Positions 19,196 through 27,618 of a stretch of DNA of 64,000 bases are shown piece after piece. Position 1 is the first letter of the stretch, and each line of letters opens with the position of its first letter. The translations under genes were made by a program, and so were the position numbers. Where the stretch lies: NCBI GenBank assembly GCA_016711215.1, contig JADJTL010000002.1:930001-994000 (forward strand), in the 5' to 3' direction. This DNA is from Pseudomonadota bacterium (GTDB lineage: Bacteria > Myxococcota_A > Polyangia > GCA-2747355). The notes under the pieces are model-generated. The model had not been told where the DNA came from. It ran no database searches and worked only from the letters and a program-made list of their open reading frames with translations.

Positions 19196-20320
19196 TCAGA
19201 ACACGCCGCCCCCGCCGACCAGCAGTCCCCCCGTGCGTGATCCCGTGAGTGAGCCCCTAACCGGCGCGAGGCGCAGGTGCTCCAGGAGGCCAAGCGCGGT
19301 GGGCGCGGAGCTCACCGCGGGTTGTCGACGGGGCGCGAGGTAGAGATAGAGCAGGGCAGCGGCGCTGGCGAGCGAGGCGAGGCCGAGGGTGGTCATCACC
19401 CAGCCGCCGCCCGAGGTCGCGTAGAGGCGCTCGCAGTTGCGGTAGTCGGGCCTCGCAGGGCCACGACAGTCGGTGCCCTTGCCGTCGATGGCGAGCAGGG
19501 GCAGCCCGATGGCGAGCCCGACGGCGGCCATACCGGTGGCGGCGAGGGCGGGCCAAAGGGGCCAGCGCGCGGGCGCCTTTGCCGTTAGCGGCGCGCCGGA
19601 TTCGCTGGCTCGCGGCGCAGGCGCGTCCGCGCGGCCCGTGCGCGGCGCGGCGCCGGGGCCAGGGGCTTGCGCGGCGGTCGTGGCGCTCGGCGCGGTGGGT
19701 GCGGCCGCTGCCACGTCGGCTGGGGCGCTGGGCGCGGGCTCGACGGCGGCGGCCGCTGCCCCCGCGCTCCCCAGTGGCCCGGCGGCCTCGGCCACGCGCT
19801 CCGCGAGGGCGCTGGTGGCGGTGATCGCCTCGGCCAGCGTGCAGACGTCACAGCTCCCGCGCTCGCTGCCTTCGCGCTGCGGGCCGCGATAGAGGTCGAT
19901 CGCCATGGTGTAGTTGCGACCGACCACGGCGATCCGCGCCGTGGCCGCGCGTTCGACGAAAAGCGCGCGTTGGGCCTGCGCCGCGCACTCGGCGCTGGCA
20001 CAGGCAGTCCGCGCCTCCGCGGCCCGCAGGACCTGGCGGGCGCTCAAGGCTGGCAGCTTCGCCGCGCGCAGGCCGGCCGCCAGCGCCTCGTGAAAGCGCG
20101 CCACGATGGCCGGGTCCTGGGGGGGGTCGAGCCGCGGGATCAGCGGCGCGATCGGCTGGGCCGCCGCCTGCCGCAGCGGCACCACGAAGGCGAGCGCCGC
20201 GCAGGCCACGACGAGCGCGAGCACAGGGTCGCGCCCGATGCCGCGCGCGCGTCGCCGGGCCGCGGAATGCGGGGGGCGTTGGCGTCGGCATCGTTGCAGC
20301 AGAGGTGGCCGGGAACTCAT
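19196..20320 (-). CDS. Secreted/membrane protein with Cys pairs and two C-terminal helices
   Basis: 374 residues from the ATG at 20320 (an ATG 19 codons upstream is less convincing). Arg-rich N-region and hydrophobic core ending AAAQ suggest a signal peptide. A folded segment (about 50-190) has Cys pairs (ACASAEC; CDVC) and IAVVGRNYTMAIDLYRG, reminiscent of the small domain in other myxobacterial exported proteins. An Ala/Pro linker and two hydrophobic helices (WPLWPALAATGMAAVGLAIGL; GGWVMTTLGLASLASAAALLY) follow. This overall shape is frequent in myxobacteria, but I cannot name a family. It lies downstream of the tRNA on the same strand. Confidence 0.65.
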   Translation of the reverse strand: MSSRPPLLQRCRRQRPPHSAARRRARGIGRDPVLALVVACAALAFVVPLRQAAAQPIAPLIPRLDPPQDPAIVARFHEALAAGLRAAKLPALSARQVLRAAEARTACASAECAAQAQRALFVERAATARIAVVGRNYTMAIDLYRGPQREGSERGSCDVCTLAEAITATSALAERVAEAAGPLGSAGAAAAAVEPAPSAPADVAAAAPTAPSATTAAQAPGPGAAPRTGRADAPAPRASESGAPLTAKAPARWPLWPALAATGMAAVGLAIGLPLLAIDGKGTDCRGPARPDYRNCERLYATSGGGWVMTTLGLASLASAAALLYLYLAPRRQPAVSSAPTALGLLEHLRLAPVRGSLTGSRTGGLLVGGGGVF

Positions 20321-20473
20321 TTGCGCGGCGCTTTCGCTCAGTCGAGGGCGCCCGCCCGTCGGGCTAATGGCGCCCAATTACGACAATCCGTGCGACGATC
20401 CGTGCGACGACGCGCAGGATGATTCCAGTGATCGCCACTCCAGCGACGACGACGATGCGACGACCGCGATACG

Positions 20474-20518
20474 CTTGCGGCTGTCGACCTTGCGGCTGTC
20501 GACCTTGCGGCTGTCGAC
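20474..20518. repeat. 15-bp tandem repeat abutting the tRNA 3' end
   Basis: Three perfect copies of cttgcggctgtcgac, followed by a partial unit that runs into the tRNA 3' CCA at 20521. Each copy holds a gtcgac palindrome. A second small duplication (atccgtgcgacg) lies nearby at about 20386-20409. The 20321-20520 gap holds no gene. Confidence 0.9.
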
Positions 20519-20520
20519 CT

Positions 20521-20597
<77 letters not shown>

Positions 20598-20612
20598 GAA
20601 GAAACTGTCCAC

Positions 20613-20641
20613 CTCTTAGCGAAAACCCGCCCCAGCGTCAA
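20613..20641 (-). promoter_or_regulatory. Sigma-70-like promoter of the tRNA-Arg gene
   Basis: On the minus strand, TTGACG (20636-20641) and TAAGAG (20613-20618) are separated by 17 bases. Transcription would start about 9 bases before the tRNA 5' end. Confidence 0.5.
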
Positions 20642-20696
20642 GGAACGCGCGGCCCGGTGCCGGTCCACGGCTGCGGGCGCAGGGTGCGGCGAAGGG

Positions 20697-20726
20697 TTGA
20701 CCCGCTCCCCTCGCAACGGCTATAGC
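20697..20726 (+). promoter_or_regulatory. queF: Sigma-70-like promoter of queF
   Basis: TTGACC (20697-20702) and TATAGC (20721-20726) are separated by 18 bases. A strong aggagggg ribosome site follows at 20733-20740, seven bases before the ATG at 20747. No preQ1 riboswitch-like structure fits in the short leader. Confidence 0.6.
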
Positions 20727-20746
20727 GCGGCCAGGAGGGGCTCGCG

Positions 20747-21133
20747 ATGTCTACGCGTCCCGGTCGAGCGCTGGTCAGCTTCGCCAACCCGCACCCGGAG
20801 CGCGACTACGAGGTGCGCCTGGACTGCCCTGAGTTCACCTGCGTCTGCCCGGTCACCGGCCAGCCCGACTTCGCCACGATCCGCATCGTCTATGTCCCCG
20901 ATCGGCTCTGCGTCGAGCTGAAGTCGCTGAAGCTCTACCTCTGGTCCTTTCGCGAGGTCGGCAGCTACCACGAGGCGGTGACCAACCAGATCCTCGACGA
21001 CCTCCGGCTAGCGTTGACGCCACGGCGCCTGCACGTCGAGGGCGATTTCCGCGTGCGGGGAGGCATTCATACCGTCGTCGCCGTCACCTATCAGCAGGCC
21101 AAGCGCGGGCGTACGACCCGCCGGCAGGCCTGA
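20747..21133 (+). CDS. queF: NADPH-dependent 7-cyano-7-deazaguanine reductase
   Basis: 128 residues, the short unimodular type. It reduces the nitrile preQ0 to preQ1 in queuosine tRNA modification, a cytoplasmic T-fold enzyme. The catalytic Cys lies in EFTCVCPVTGQPDFA, the following Asp is kept, and the substrate/NADPH motif is ELKSLKLYLWSFR. GSYHEAVTNQILDDL and a C-terminal GG-I-H motif complete the family pattern. It has its own promoter and no other queuosine genes nearby. Confidence 0.97.
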   Translation: MSTRPGRALVSFANPHPERDYEVRLDCPEFTCVCPVTGQPDFATIRIVYVPDRLCVELKSLKLYLWSFREVGSYHEAVTNQILDDLRLALTPRRLHVEGDFRVRGGIHTVVAVTYQQAKRGRTTRRQA

Positions 21134-21244
21134 GGGCGCTTGCCGGCCTCCCGGTCGACGGTATATCTACAGACCGAGTCATATCTTCGCACCGCGTCGA
21201 GTTCCACACCGGGTCGGCCACGAGCCTGTTGCGGGGGGTGGGCT

Positions 21245-22258
21245 GTGAGCCAGTGCCTTGGCCAATCACGCTTCCTCTGCCGCGCGGCGCTCGCGCTCTT
21301 GGCCGTGGCGACGAGCGTTGCCCTTGCCTTGCCCCGAGCGGCGTCGGCCCAGGCGGGGCCGCCCCGCGCGGACTCGCCGCGCGCCGGCAGGCTTGACCAG
21401 TTCGATGGCACGTTGGCCGGCACGCAAGGGGCCGAGCGCGACGGGCCCGCGGCGCCGCCGCTCATGCCGCGCGGTGCCGCCGAGGCGTCGCCGGCCCCGC
21501 TGAGCGAGCCTGGCGTCGTGGAACGCCTCGAGGGAGCCGCGACCCACCCGCAGGTGCGGCGCGCACAGCAACTTCGTCGCCGTCAGAGCGCCGTCGCCCT
21601 CCAGCGCCCTTTCGCTGCCCCCGAGCAGGCGGCGCAGGCCACGCGGCGCGCGGTGGTCCAGGCCACGGCCGAGTATCGTCGTTATCATGCGCTGGGGGCG
21701 GCGCTCACTGTGCGCGCTGCGCCAGCCGTCGGCCCCGCGCCGTCTTCCACCACCTTGAATCGACAGGGCGCGCCCGTCGGTGGCGGTGCGCTCGGCCTCG
21801 CCGTCGGCGAGCCGAACCCCGCCGGCGTGGCGCCATCGCGCCGAGCGAGACAGCCCCCGCGCGCAGGCCGCCGCCTGCCCAGCGGCGAGGACGCCTGTCT
21901 GAGGGTCGCGCGGGTGGAAGCTGCGCTGGCTGCCTCCTCTGCAGCGCGGCGCCCCGAAGCGGGTGCGGGCGCGGGCGAACTGGCGGCGCGTGGCGCACGC
22001 GTCCCGGGTCCTAGGGAGCCGCCCTCCGTCGCGAACCGGTTGGCGGCCGAGCTGAAGGACCCACCTGCGGTGGGGCATGCGGCGCCGAGCTGCGTGGCCA
22101 CTGCCCGCGCGCTGCGGACGCAGGCGCTGGAGCTACAGGCGATCTTTGGGTCGCTGAGCGGCTGGCCGGCGTTCGAGGCCGAGGTGATCGCGCCCGCCCT
22201 CGCCGTACCTGGCCCGATGCGGCCGCCCCCGGGGCGCATTCGCTACCTCGGTCACTAG
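21245..22258 (+). CDS. Secreted Ala/Arg-rich protein of unknown function
   Basis: 337 residues from the GTG at 21245, chosen because a G-rich ribosome-site-like run (ggggggtggg) precedes it and a signal peptide follows directly (FLCRAALALLAVATSVALALPRAASAQ). The mature part is rich in Ala, Arg and Pro with helical stretches and no recognisable domain. Two Cys in the second half (ACLR; SCVA) could pair. An upstream in-frame start at 21140 would put 35 unlikely residues before the signal. It converges with the 22292 gene 33 bases away. Confidence 0.55.
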   Translation: MSQCLGQSRFLCRAALALLAVATSVALALPRAASAQAGPPRADSPRAGRLDQFDGTLAGTQGAERDGPAAPPLMPRGAAEASPAPLSEPGVVERLEGAATHPQVRRAQQLRRRQSAVALQRPFAAPEQAAQATRRAVVQATAEYRRYHALGAALTVRAAPAVGPAPSSTTLNRQGAPVGGGALGLAVGEPNPAGVAPSRRARQPPRAGRRLPSGEDACLRVARVEAALAASSAARRPEAGAGAGELAARGARVPGPREPPSVANRLAAELKDPPAVGHAAPSCVATARALRTQALELQAIFGSLSGWPAFEAEVIAPALAVPGPMRPPPGRIRYLGH

Positions 22259-22291
22259 CAGCGCCGCCATCGGCGGGCGGCCAAGGCCCGC

Positions 22292-22777
22292 TCAGGCCTC
22301 CAGGCTGATCTTCAGCTCGCCAGAGAGCACGCGCGCCAAGGCTTGCTCCTCGAGCAGGTCCTGCATCCGCTGGCCGCCATAGCGCTCGATGACGCGGTCA
22401 TCCCATTCGTCGGCGATCAGCGCCACGTCGCGCACGGTGGCGACCAGCTCGTCACCATCGAGCGTGTCGCCGCCAAGGATCGAGTGCAGGAAGACCAGCA
22501 GGCTCCCCTCTTCGACGTAGGCAAAGGCGCCGAAGCGCAGTATCGCATTGAGCGTGAGCAGGCGGAGCTGCAGCTCCTGGGTCATGCGCACGCCTTTGAC
22601 GAGCTGGGCGACGCAGCGCACGATGGCGCGCTCCTCACCCCAGGGCACGACGTTGATCATCACGTAGCACGAGCCCTGCTTGACGACATACATGCCGTCT
22701 TCGACCTTGCGAAAGGCGCGGTGCTTGCCGAGCGTGTCTGCAATTACTGCGCACGTCTTGACTTCGGCGGCGTTCAT
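22292..22777 (-). CDS. YbjN / type III chaperone-like domain protein
   Basis: 161 residues from the ATG at 22777 with an aaggag site eight bases upstream (the frame continues upstream, but without support). It has the mixed alpha/beta pattern of the YbjN family: YVVKQGSCYVMINVVPW, then LRLLTLNAILRFGAFAYVEEGSLLVFLHSILGGDTLD and a helix with VRDVALIADEWDDRVIERYGG. Such proteins are small cytoplasmic chaperone- or regulator-like folds; the client is unknown. It stands divergently to the aspartyl-protease lipoprotein. Confidence 0.75.
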   Translation of the reverse strand: MNAAEVKTCAVIADTLGKHRAFRKVEDGMYVVKQGSCYVMINVVPWGEERAIVRCVAQLVKGVRMTQELQLRLLTLNAILRFGAFAYVEEGSLLVFLHSILGGDTLDGDELVATVRDVALIADEWDDRVIERYGGQRMQDLLEEQALARVLSGELKISLEA

Positions 22778-22921
22778 CGCTTGCTCCTTCAGCCTGACCC
22801 AAGGCTGCAAGCGTGATTTATCACGACCGGCCGGGATGCCCCAACAGCCATCGCAGGCGCCTTGTCTTGAGCCAGCGCCCCGCTCGGCCCGCGCACGAAG
22901 GCTCGACGCGGCGGCGGTGTT

Positions 22922-24271
22922 ATGATGCCCGCGATGTCCCGCCTTCGCGCCCAGCGCAGCACCGACAAGCGTCACGCTCGCCCTTGCGCCAGCGGGCGCG
23001 CGCCGCGAGCGGCAGCCGCTGCGCGACGACGCGCGTTACTTGCCGGCGGCGCCGCGGTCTTCGCCTGCGCCCTCGGGCTCGCCTGTGGCGAGTCGGCGCC
23101 GGTGCCGACGCTGCGCTTTGAGGGCGAGGTTGGTCAGCGGGTCCCGCTGCAGCTCGTCAATGGCGTGCCCGCGCTCGCCGCCGTCGTCGATGGCGGCGAC
23201 GCGCAGCTCTTTCTGCTCGACACGGGTGCGCCGCTCACGCTGCTCGCGCAGCGCGCCTTCCCCGAACGTCCGAGTGGCCCTCAGACCCTGCGCCTCGGCG
23301 CCTTCGGCCTGGCGTTCCCCGCCGCGCCCGCCGTGATGAGTGCCCTCTTCGCGAGCGAGAGCGCCTGCGCAGGTCCAACGCCGGCCGGCGTGATCGGCGG
23401 TGATCTCCTGCGCCAGTTCGGCCTCGAGCTCGACCTCGCTGGGCTGCAGGTGGCGCTGAGGGCGGCGGAACCCGCCATCGACGAGGGGGCAGCCGTCTCG
23501 GCGCCGCAGGTGATCCCCTTCCGCCTGCGCGGCGGTGGCACGGTGCACCCCACCGAGGACGTCAGCGTGCAGGTCGGCGCGACGCGGGTGATCGTGCCGC
23601 TGCGGGTCGAGGGTGTCGCGGTGGAGGCGCTGCTCGATACGGGGGCGACGACCACCTTGATCCGCGACGGCCTCTTGCGCCGCTTGCCTGCGACCGGTCG
23701 TCCACTCATCTGTTGCGAGAGGGTTGAGACTGCGAGCCAGGGCGCGCTGGCCGCGCGGATTACGCGGCTGCGGCGGACGGAGCTGGGCACGCTGCGGCTC
23801 GACGGGTTGGCGGTGCTCGTCTTGCCGGACGCGACGCCCTTCGCCGCGCTCTCGCGCGAGACCGGTCGCTCAATCGATCTGATCCTCGGGGCGGACGTCT
23901 TGCGGCAGCTCGTGTCGTACCTCGATTACCCGGCGCGCCGCTGGCGTGTGGCGCTGCGCGGCGACGCTGTTCTGGCGCCGGCCGACGACTTCGTGCTCGC
24001 GGGCTTCACCTTTTGTGCTGCGCGCGACGGCGATGGGGCGATCGTCCAGGATGTCTTCGTCGGCAGCGACGCCTTCGCCAAGGGCGTGCGTAGCGGAGAG
24101 CGGCTGCTCTCGATCGGCGGGGAGCCGGTCGCGGGCCTCGATCGCGCGGCGCTGCTGGCGCTGCTGCGCCGCACGCCCGTCGGCGAGACGGTCAGGTTGG
24201 CGTTCGGCACGGGCAGCGGGATCAGCGAGCGCGTCGTGCGCATCGAGCAGCACCTGCCTCCGCTCCCCTGA
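22922..24271 (+). CDS. Lipoprotein with two retropepsin-like aspartyl protease domains and a PDZ domain
   Basis: 449 residues. A long basic N-region is followed by a lipobox (GLACG). Two aspartyl-protease half-domains follow: the first with FLLDTGAPLTLL, the second with ALLDTGATTTLIRDGLL, each ending in a hydrophobic flap-like strand (GVIGGDLLRQFG; LILGADVLRQL). The C-terminus is a PDZ domain (VFVGSDAFAKGVRSGERLLSIGGEPVAGL). The D-T-G sites are intact, so periplasmic proteolysis with PDZ-guided substrate choice is plausible. A TATGAT element overlaps the first ATG (22921-22926), so translation may really begin at the ATG at 22934. Confidence 0.85.
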   Translation: MMPAMSRLRAQRSTDKRHARPCASGRAPRAAAAARRRALLAGGAAVFACALGLACGESAPVPTLRFEGEVGQRVPLQLVNGVPALAAVVDGGDAQLFLLDTGAPLTLLAQRAFPERPSGPQTLRLGAFGLAFPAAPAVMSALFASESACAGPTPAGVIGGDLLRQFGLELDLAGLQVALRAAEPAIDEGAAVSAPQVIPFRLRGGGTVHPTEDVSVQVGATRVIVPLRVEGVAVEALLDTGATTTLIRDGLLRRLPATGRPLICCERVETASQGALAARITRLRRTELGTLRLDGLAVLVLPDATPFAALSRETGRSIDLILGADVLRQLVSYLDYPARRWRVALRGDAVLAPADDFVLAGFTFCAARDGDGAIVQDVFVGSDAFAKGVRSGERLLSIGGEPVAGLDRAALLALLRRTPVGETVRLAFGTGSGISERVVRIEQHLPPLP

Positions 24272-24414
24272 CGACCACCCTGACGACGCAGAGGAGGGCT
24301 CCCATCGCCGCGCTCGCCCCGCCATCGCCAGCGCTGCTCTTTGGGCGGCGGCCAGCTGCCGGGCGGCAGCGGCGGCGAAGCGCGTCCTGGGGCGCGTTTC
24401 GCTCGCTTGGCGCC

Positions 24415-25965
24415 GTGGGCTGCTGCCTGCTGCTGTCGCTGTCGACGCCGGCGCGCGGCGCCGATCGCGCGGCCTATTGGGGCCTCCTGACGCGTGCGGT
24501 TGGCGAAGTGGTCGAGGGTGAGCTGCCGGCAGCGGTGGCCAGTTTGGGGCGGGCGCGCGCGGAAGCACCAGCGGCGGCAGCCGTGGTCGACACCTTTGTC
24601 GGGCTGGTGGCGCTGGCCGGTGGGCAGGTCGAGGCCGCGCGGCGCCACCTCGAGCGCGCCATCGCGCGCCGCTGGGCCGAGCCGCTGCTCTTCTACTGGG
24701 CCGCACGCGCTGCGCTGCGAGCCGGTCGCTCCAGGGTCGCGCTTGGGTATATGGATCGCGCGCTCGCCCTGGGTCGCGATCGCGCGCCGCTGTGGATCGG
24801 CGACGCGCTGATTGCTCGCGCTGCTGGGCGGTCGTCACGGGCCGCGGCTTCTGCCGCCGAGGCCGCGCGCCTCTGGCCCAATCTGCTCGACCCGCGCCTC
24901 TTTCCAACGCCGGCCGAGGGGGCGGTAGAGCTGCTCGGGCGCGCCCTCCACGAATTGCCGGATCCGCTGCGGCTCTGGCGCACCCAGGCCCACCTCTATT
25001 GGCGGCTGGATCAGGTGTTGGGCGCGCGCCAGCAGGTCTCCAGGGTGCTGGCGCGGCAGCCCGACGACGCCGATGCCTTGCAGCTCGGCGCGCGCTGCGC
25101 CCTCGCCCTCGGCCAGCTCGACGACGCCCTACGCCTGAGCGCGCGCGCGGTGCAAGTCCGGGGCGTGGCCGTGGCCCAGGCCTTGGCCACGCGCGGGCTG
25201 GTCCTGGCCGCCGCGGGTCGCGGAAGCGAGGCCCTGGTCTGGCTACGGCGCGGGGCAGATGCGCGCCCCCGCGACGTCGAGCTGCTCCTGGTCCTCGCGC
25301 AGGTCTGCGCTGCGGCGGAGCAGGGCGACTGCGCCCGGCGCTTCTTCGGCTGGGCCGCCCGCCTGGCGCCGGAGCAGGGCGCGGCTCAGCTCGGTCTCGG
25401 GCTGGAGCACCTGCAGCAGGGACGGCTCGAGGAGGCGCGGGTGGCGTTGGCGCGCGCGATCCGCGCGGCGCCGGGCGATCCGCGCGCGTACGCGGCGGCG
25501 GCGCAGGTCGAGCGCCAACGCGGTCGGGCTCCCGATGAGCTTGCGGGGCTGCTGCGGGCGGCGGCGCGTGTCGCCAGCGTCGAGCGGCGGCTGATGATGC
25601 GCGTCGGAAGGGTGGCCGCGGCTGGCCAGCGCATGCTTCTGGCGCTTGCCGCCTGCCGCTGTGAAGACGGGCCCTGCACGCCGCCCGCAGGTGGTTGTCT
25701 GCGCGCCGCCTCTCGCCCGTCCGGTGCGGCCGGCTGGTTCCTGCGCAGCCACCTGGCCGCGGTCAACGGCAAGGGAGCCTCCGCCCTTGCGGCGGCGCGA
25801 GCCGCGGTGGCGCGCTTGAGCCCGGCGTTGCTGCTGGGCGCCACCGCCCCGACCGCACTCTGGGCGGAGGGGCGCGGACTTGACGGGGTGCGTTACCGCT
25901 TGCGCAGGGCGGTCGCCTGGGTGCCACTCGGCGATAGCGCTGCGCTTGGCAGGCTATCGCCTTGA
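24415..25965 (+). CDS. Exported TPR-repeat protein
   Basis: 516 residues from the GTG at 24415. Pairs of helices of TPR type run through most of the protein (for example ADALQLGARCALALGQLDDAL and AAQLGLGLEHLQQGRLEEARVALARAI). The N-terminus has a short hydrophobic run ending RGAD, a probable signal or anchor. The start is uncertain: no ribosome site precedes 24415, while a strong gaggaggg at 24291-24298 lies five bases before an in-frame ATC at 24304; starting there would add 37 residues with an Arg-rich region before the hydrophobic run. It probably scaffolds a periplasmic complex; its partner is unknown. Confidence 0.75.
   Translation: MGCCLLLSLSTPARGADRAAYWGLLTRAVGEVVEGELPAAVASLGRARAEAPAAAAVVDTFVGLVALAGGQVEAARRHLERAIARRWAEPLLFYWAARAALRAGRSRVALGYMDRALALGRDRAPLWIGDALIARAAGRSSRAAASAAEAARLWPNLLDPRLFPTPAEGAVELLGRALHELPDPLRLWRTQAHLYWRLDQVLGARQQVSRVLARQPDDADALQLGARCALALGQLDDALRLSARAVQVRGVAVAQALATRGLVLAAAGRGSEALVWLRRGADARPRDVELLLVLAQVCAAAEQGDCARRFFGWAARLAPEQGAAQLGLGLEHLQQGRLEEARVALARAIRAAPGDPRAYAAAAQVERQRGRAPDELAGLLRAAARVASVERRLMMRVGRVAAAGQRMLLALAACRCEDGPCTPPAGGCLRAASRPSGAAGWFLRSHLAAVNGKGASALAAARAAVARLSPALLLGATAPTALWAEGRGLDGVRYRLRRAVAWVPLGDSAALGRLSP
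25930..25961 (+). terminator. Hairpin at the 3' end of the TPR gene; start of an AT-richer gap
   Basis: Perfect 9-bp arms ggcgatagc / gctatcgcc with a 14-base loop, ending two bases before the stop codon. No T-tract follows. The 25966-26217 gap after it is AT-richer than the rest of the region, with candidate A/T boxes (taaaat at 26142-26147), and probably carries the promoter of the 26218 gene, though no clear -35/-10 pair is visible. Confidence 0.35.
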
Positions 25966-26217
25966 TATCAAAGATCATAGCTGGCGATGGTGGGTCTCTG
26001 TAGGCAGATCTGGGCGGTCTCGCGGTGCGTCAGCTTCTACGCAGCTGCGGCGCAGCCGCTGACGCCCCGTTCCGGCGCTGTGTCGTAAGAGCTTAAAATC
26101 TTGCAGTAAAAACCTTCGATGATTCCACAAGTGCTGGCGCATAAAATGCATTAGCTGCGCGCTTCACGACGCGATGCGTCGTTGCACGGGTTGCATGATG
26201 GGGCATGATGGGGGTGC

Positions 26218-27471
26218 ATGATGGGCGAAACCGACGCGACGGCGATCAACGCGACCTCGATCAGTGCGACCGCGATCAATGGAACCTCCGTCAACTGGGC
26301 CTCGATGAAGGGGGCCGCGGCAACTGACCTGCCCCTCCGCGCCGCTGCTGTCACGCCCGCCGTGATGCAGCCCGGGTGGCTGGCGTCGGCCCTGCGTCCG
26401 CGCGGCGGACTGGTCGTGGTGGTCAACCCCAACGCACGCGCTGTCGGCACGCGCGTGATTCGCCAATTGCAGGAGCTGACGGCGAACGACGCGCTGCTGA
26501 TCTCCGAATCGCCTGAGCAGACGCCGCTGATTGCCCGACAGATCGTGCGTGGCGGTTACGATACCGTGCTCTGCGGAGGCGGCGACGGCACGTTCACGCG
26601 GCTCGTTACCGAGGTGCTGGCGCTGCGGCCGGCGCGTCGCCCGGCCTTTGGCCTGCTGCGGCTCGGCACGGGCAATGCGTTGGCGACCGCGCTTGGCGCG
26701 GCGCGGCCATCGGCGCGCGGTTTGGCGGCCGACCTTCGTTGCGCGCGCGACCGCTCGCGCCGGGTCACGCTGCCCTTGCTGCAGGTCGAGGGCCAGCTCG
26801 CCCCCTTCGCGGGGGTAGGCCTCGATGCCCTGATTCTCGAGGACTACGTCTCCTTCAAGCGCTCGATCGAGGACACCCCGCTGCAGCGGATCGGCAGCGG
26901 GCCCCTCGGCTATGGTCTGGCGATCGCCGGTCGGTCGCTTTGGCGTTACCTTCAGACGCCGCTGCCGAGCGTCGTCATTCGCAACACGGGCCTGGCGGCC
27001 TACCGTATCGATCGCGAGGGCAACCTCGTTGGCGCTCCCCTTGGGCGTGGTGAGGAACTCTACCGCGGTCCGGTCAGCCTGGCCGCAGCCTCGACCATTC
27101 CCTTCTATGGCTTCGGCCTGCGGCTCTTTCCGCAAGCGGACCAGCTACGCGATCGCTTTCAGCTGCGCATCGGCCATGTCGGAGCGGCCACCCTGCTGGC
27201 CAATGTTCCCGCGATCTTTCGCGGGTCGTTCGCGGACGAGCGCATCCTCGATTTCGCTTGCACCTCCGTTGCGGTGGAGTGTGAGGACCCGACTGCGTTG
27301 CAGATCGGCGGCGATCTGGTCGGTCGGCGCGAACGGGTGCAGATCGGCCTGCGGCAGGTCGAGGCCGTGGTTGGCAGCCGTGGCGACGAAGGCGGGAGCT
27401 GGGGTGCCGAGTCCGAGGTCTTGCGCGCGGGCGTCGCTGCCTCCTGGAGTCGGAGCGCCGCCACCGCCTGA
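26218..27471 (+). CDS. Diacylglycerol/sphingosine kinase-like lipid kinase
   Basis: 417 residues. The DAGK catalytic domain (about 62-390) begins GGLVVVVNPNARAVG and carries the nucleotide loop CGGGDGTFTRLV (about residue 121) and GLLRLGTGNALA. It would phosphorylate a lipid such as diacylglycerol, sphingoid base or undecaprenol at the membrane. The first ~45 residues hold a curious Thr/Ile/Asn/Ser repeat (ATAINATSISATAINGTSV). Three gcatgatggg copies precede and overlap the start, giving paired ATGs in all three frames; the last pair (26218, 26221) opens this ORF. No clear ribosome site. Confidence 0.85.
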   Translation: MMGETDATAINATSISATAINGTSVNWASMKGAAATDLPLRAAAVTPAVMQPGWLASALRPRGGLVVVVNPNARAVGTRVIRQLQELTANDALLISESPEQTPLIARQIVRGGYDTVLCGGGDGTFTRLVTEVLALRPARRPAFGLLRLGTGNALATALGAARPSARGLAADLRCARDRSRRVTLPLLQVEGQLAPFAGVGLDALILEDYVSFKRSIEDTPLQRIGSGPLGYGLAIAGRSLWRYLQTPLPSVVIRNTGLAAYRIDREGNLVGAPLGRGEELYRGPVSLAAASTIPFYGFGLRLFPQADQLRDRFQLRIGHVGAATLLANVPAIFRGSFADERILDFACTSVAVECEDPTALQIGGDLVGRRERVQIGLRQVEAVVGSRGDEGGSWGAESEVLRAGVAASWSRSAATA

Positions 27472-27524
27472 GGAAACCCGCTGGCCCGAACGCCGCCGCG
27501 CGCGGGGCGTTGGTGCGCTGCCGT

Positions 27525-27560
27525 CGCGGCCAGCCGAGCCGAGGCGCGGCCAGCCGAGCC
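27525..27560. repeat. Direct repeat of 16 bp with 20-bp period
   Basis: cgcggccagccgagcc occurs at 27525-27540 and 27545-27560, just upstream of the promoter of the zinc-ribbon gene. Possible regulator site or simple slippage product. Confidence 0.7.
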
Positions 27561-27581
27561 GGCGTTGCCCTCGGGCGCCGT

Positions 27582-27610
27582 TTGACACCCTGATCGCCGG
27601 TCCCTACCAT
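27582..27610 (+). promoter_or_regulatory. Consensus-like sigma-70 promoter giving a near-leaderless mRNA
   Basis: TTGACA (27582-27587), a 17-base spacer and TACCAT (27605-27610). Transcription would start at about 27617, two bases before the ATG at 27619, and no ribosome-binding site is visible, so the mRNA is predicted to be leaderless or nearly so. Confidence 0.6.
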
Positions 27611-27618
27611 CGCGCGCC

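Noticed and set aside
19053..19343. Small ORF through the 12-bp repeat (DRAADRAA)
   Set aside because: No ribosome site, repeat-generated composition, and overlaps the 19196 gene antisense.
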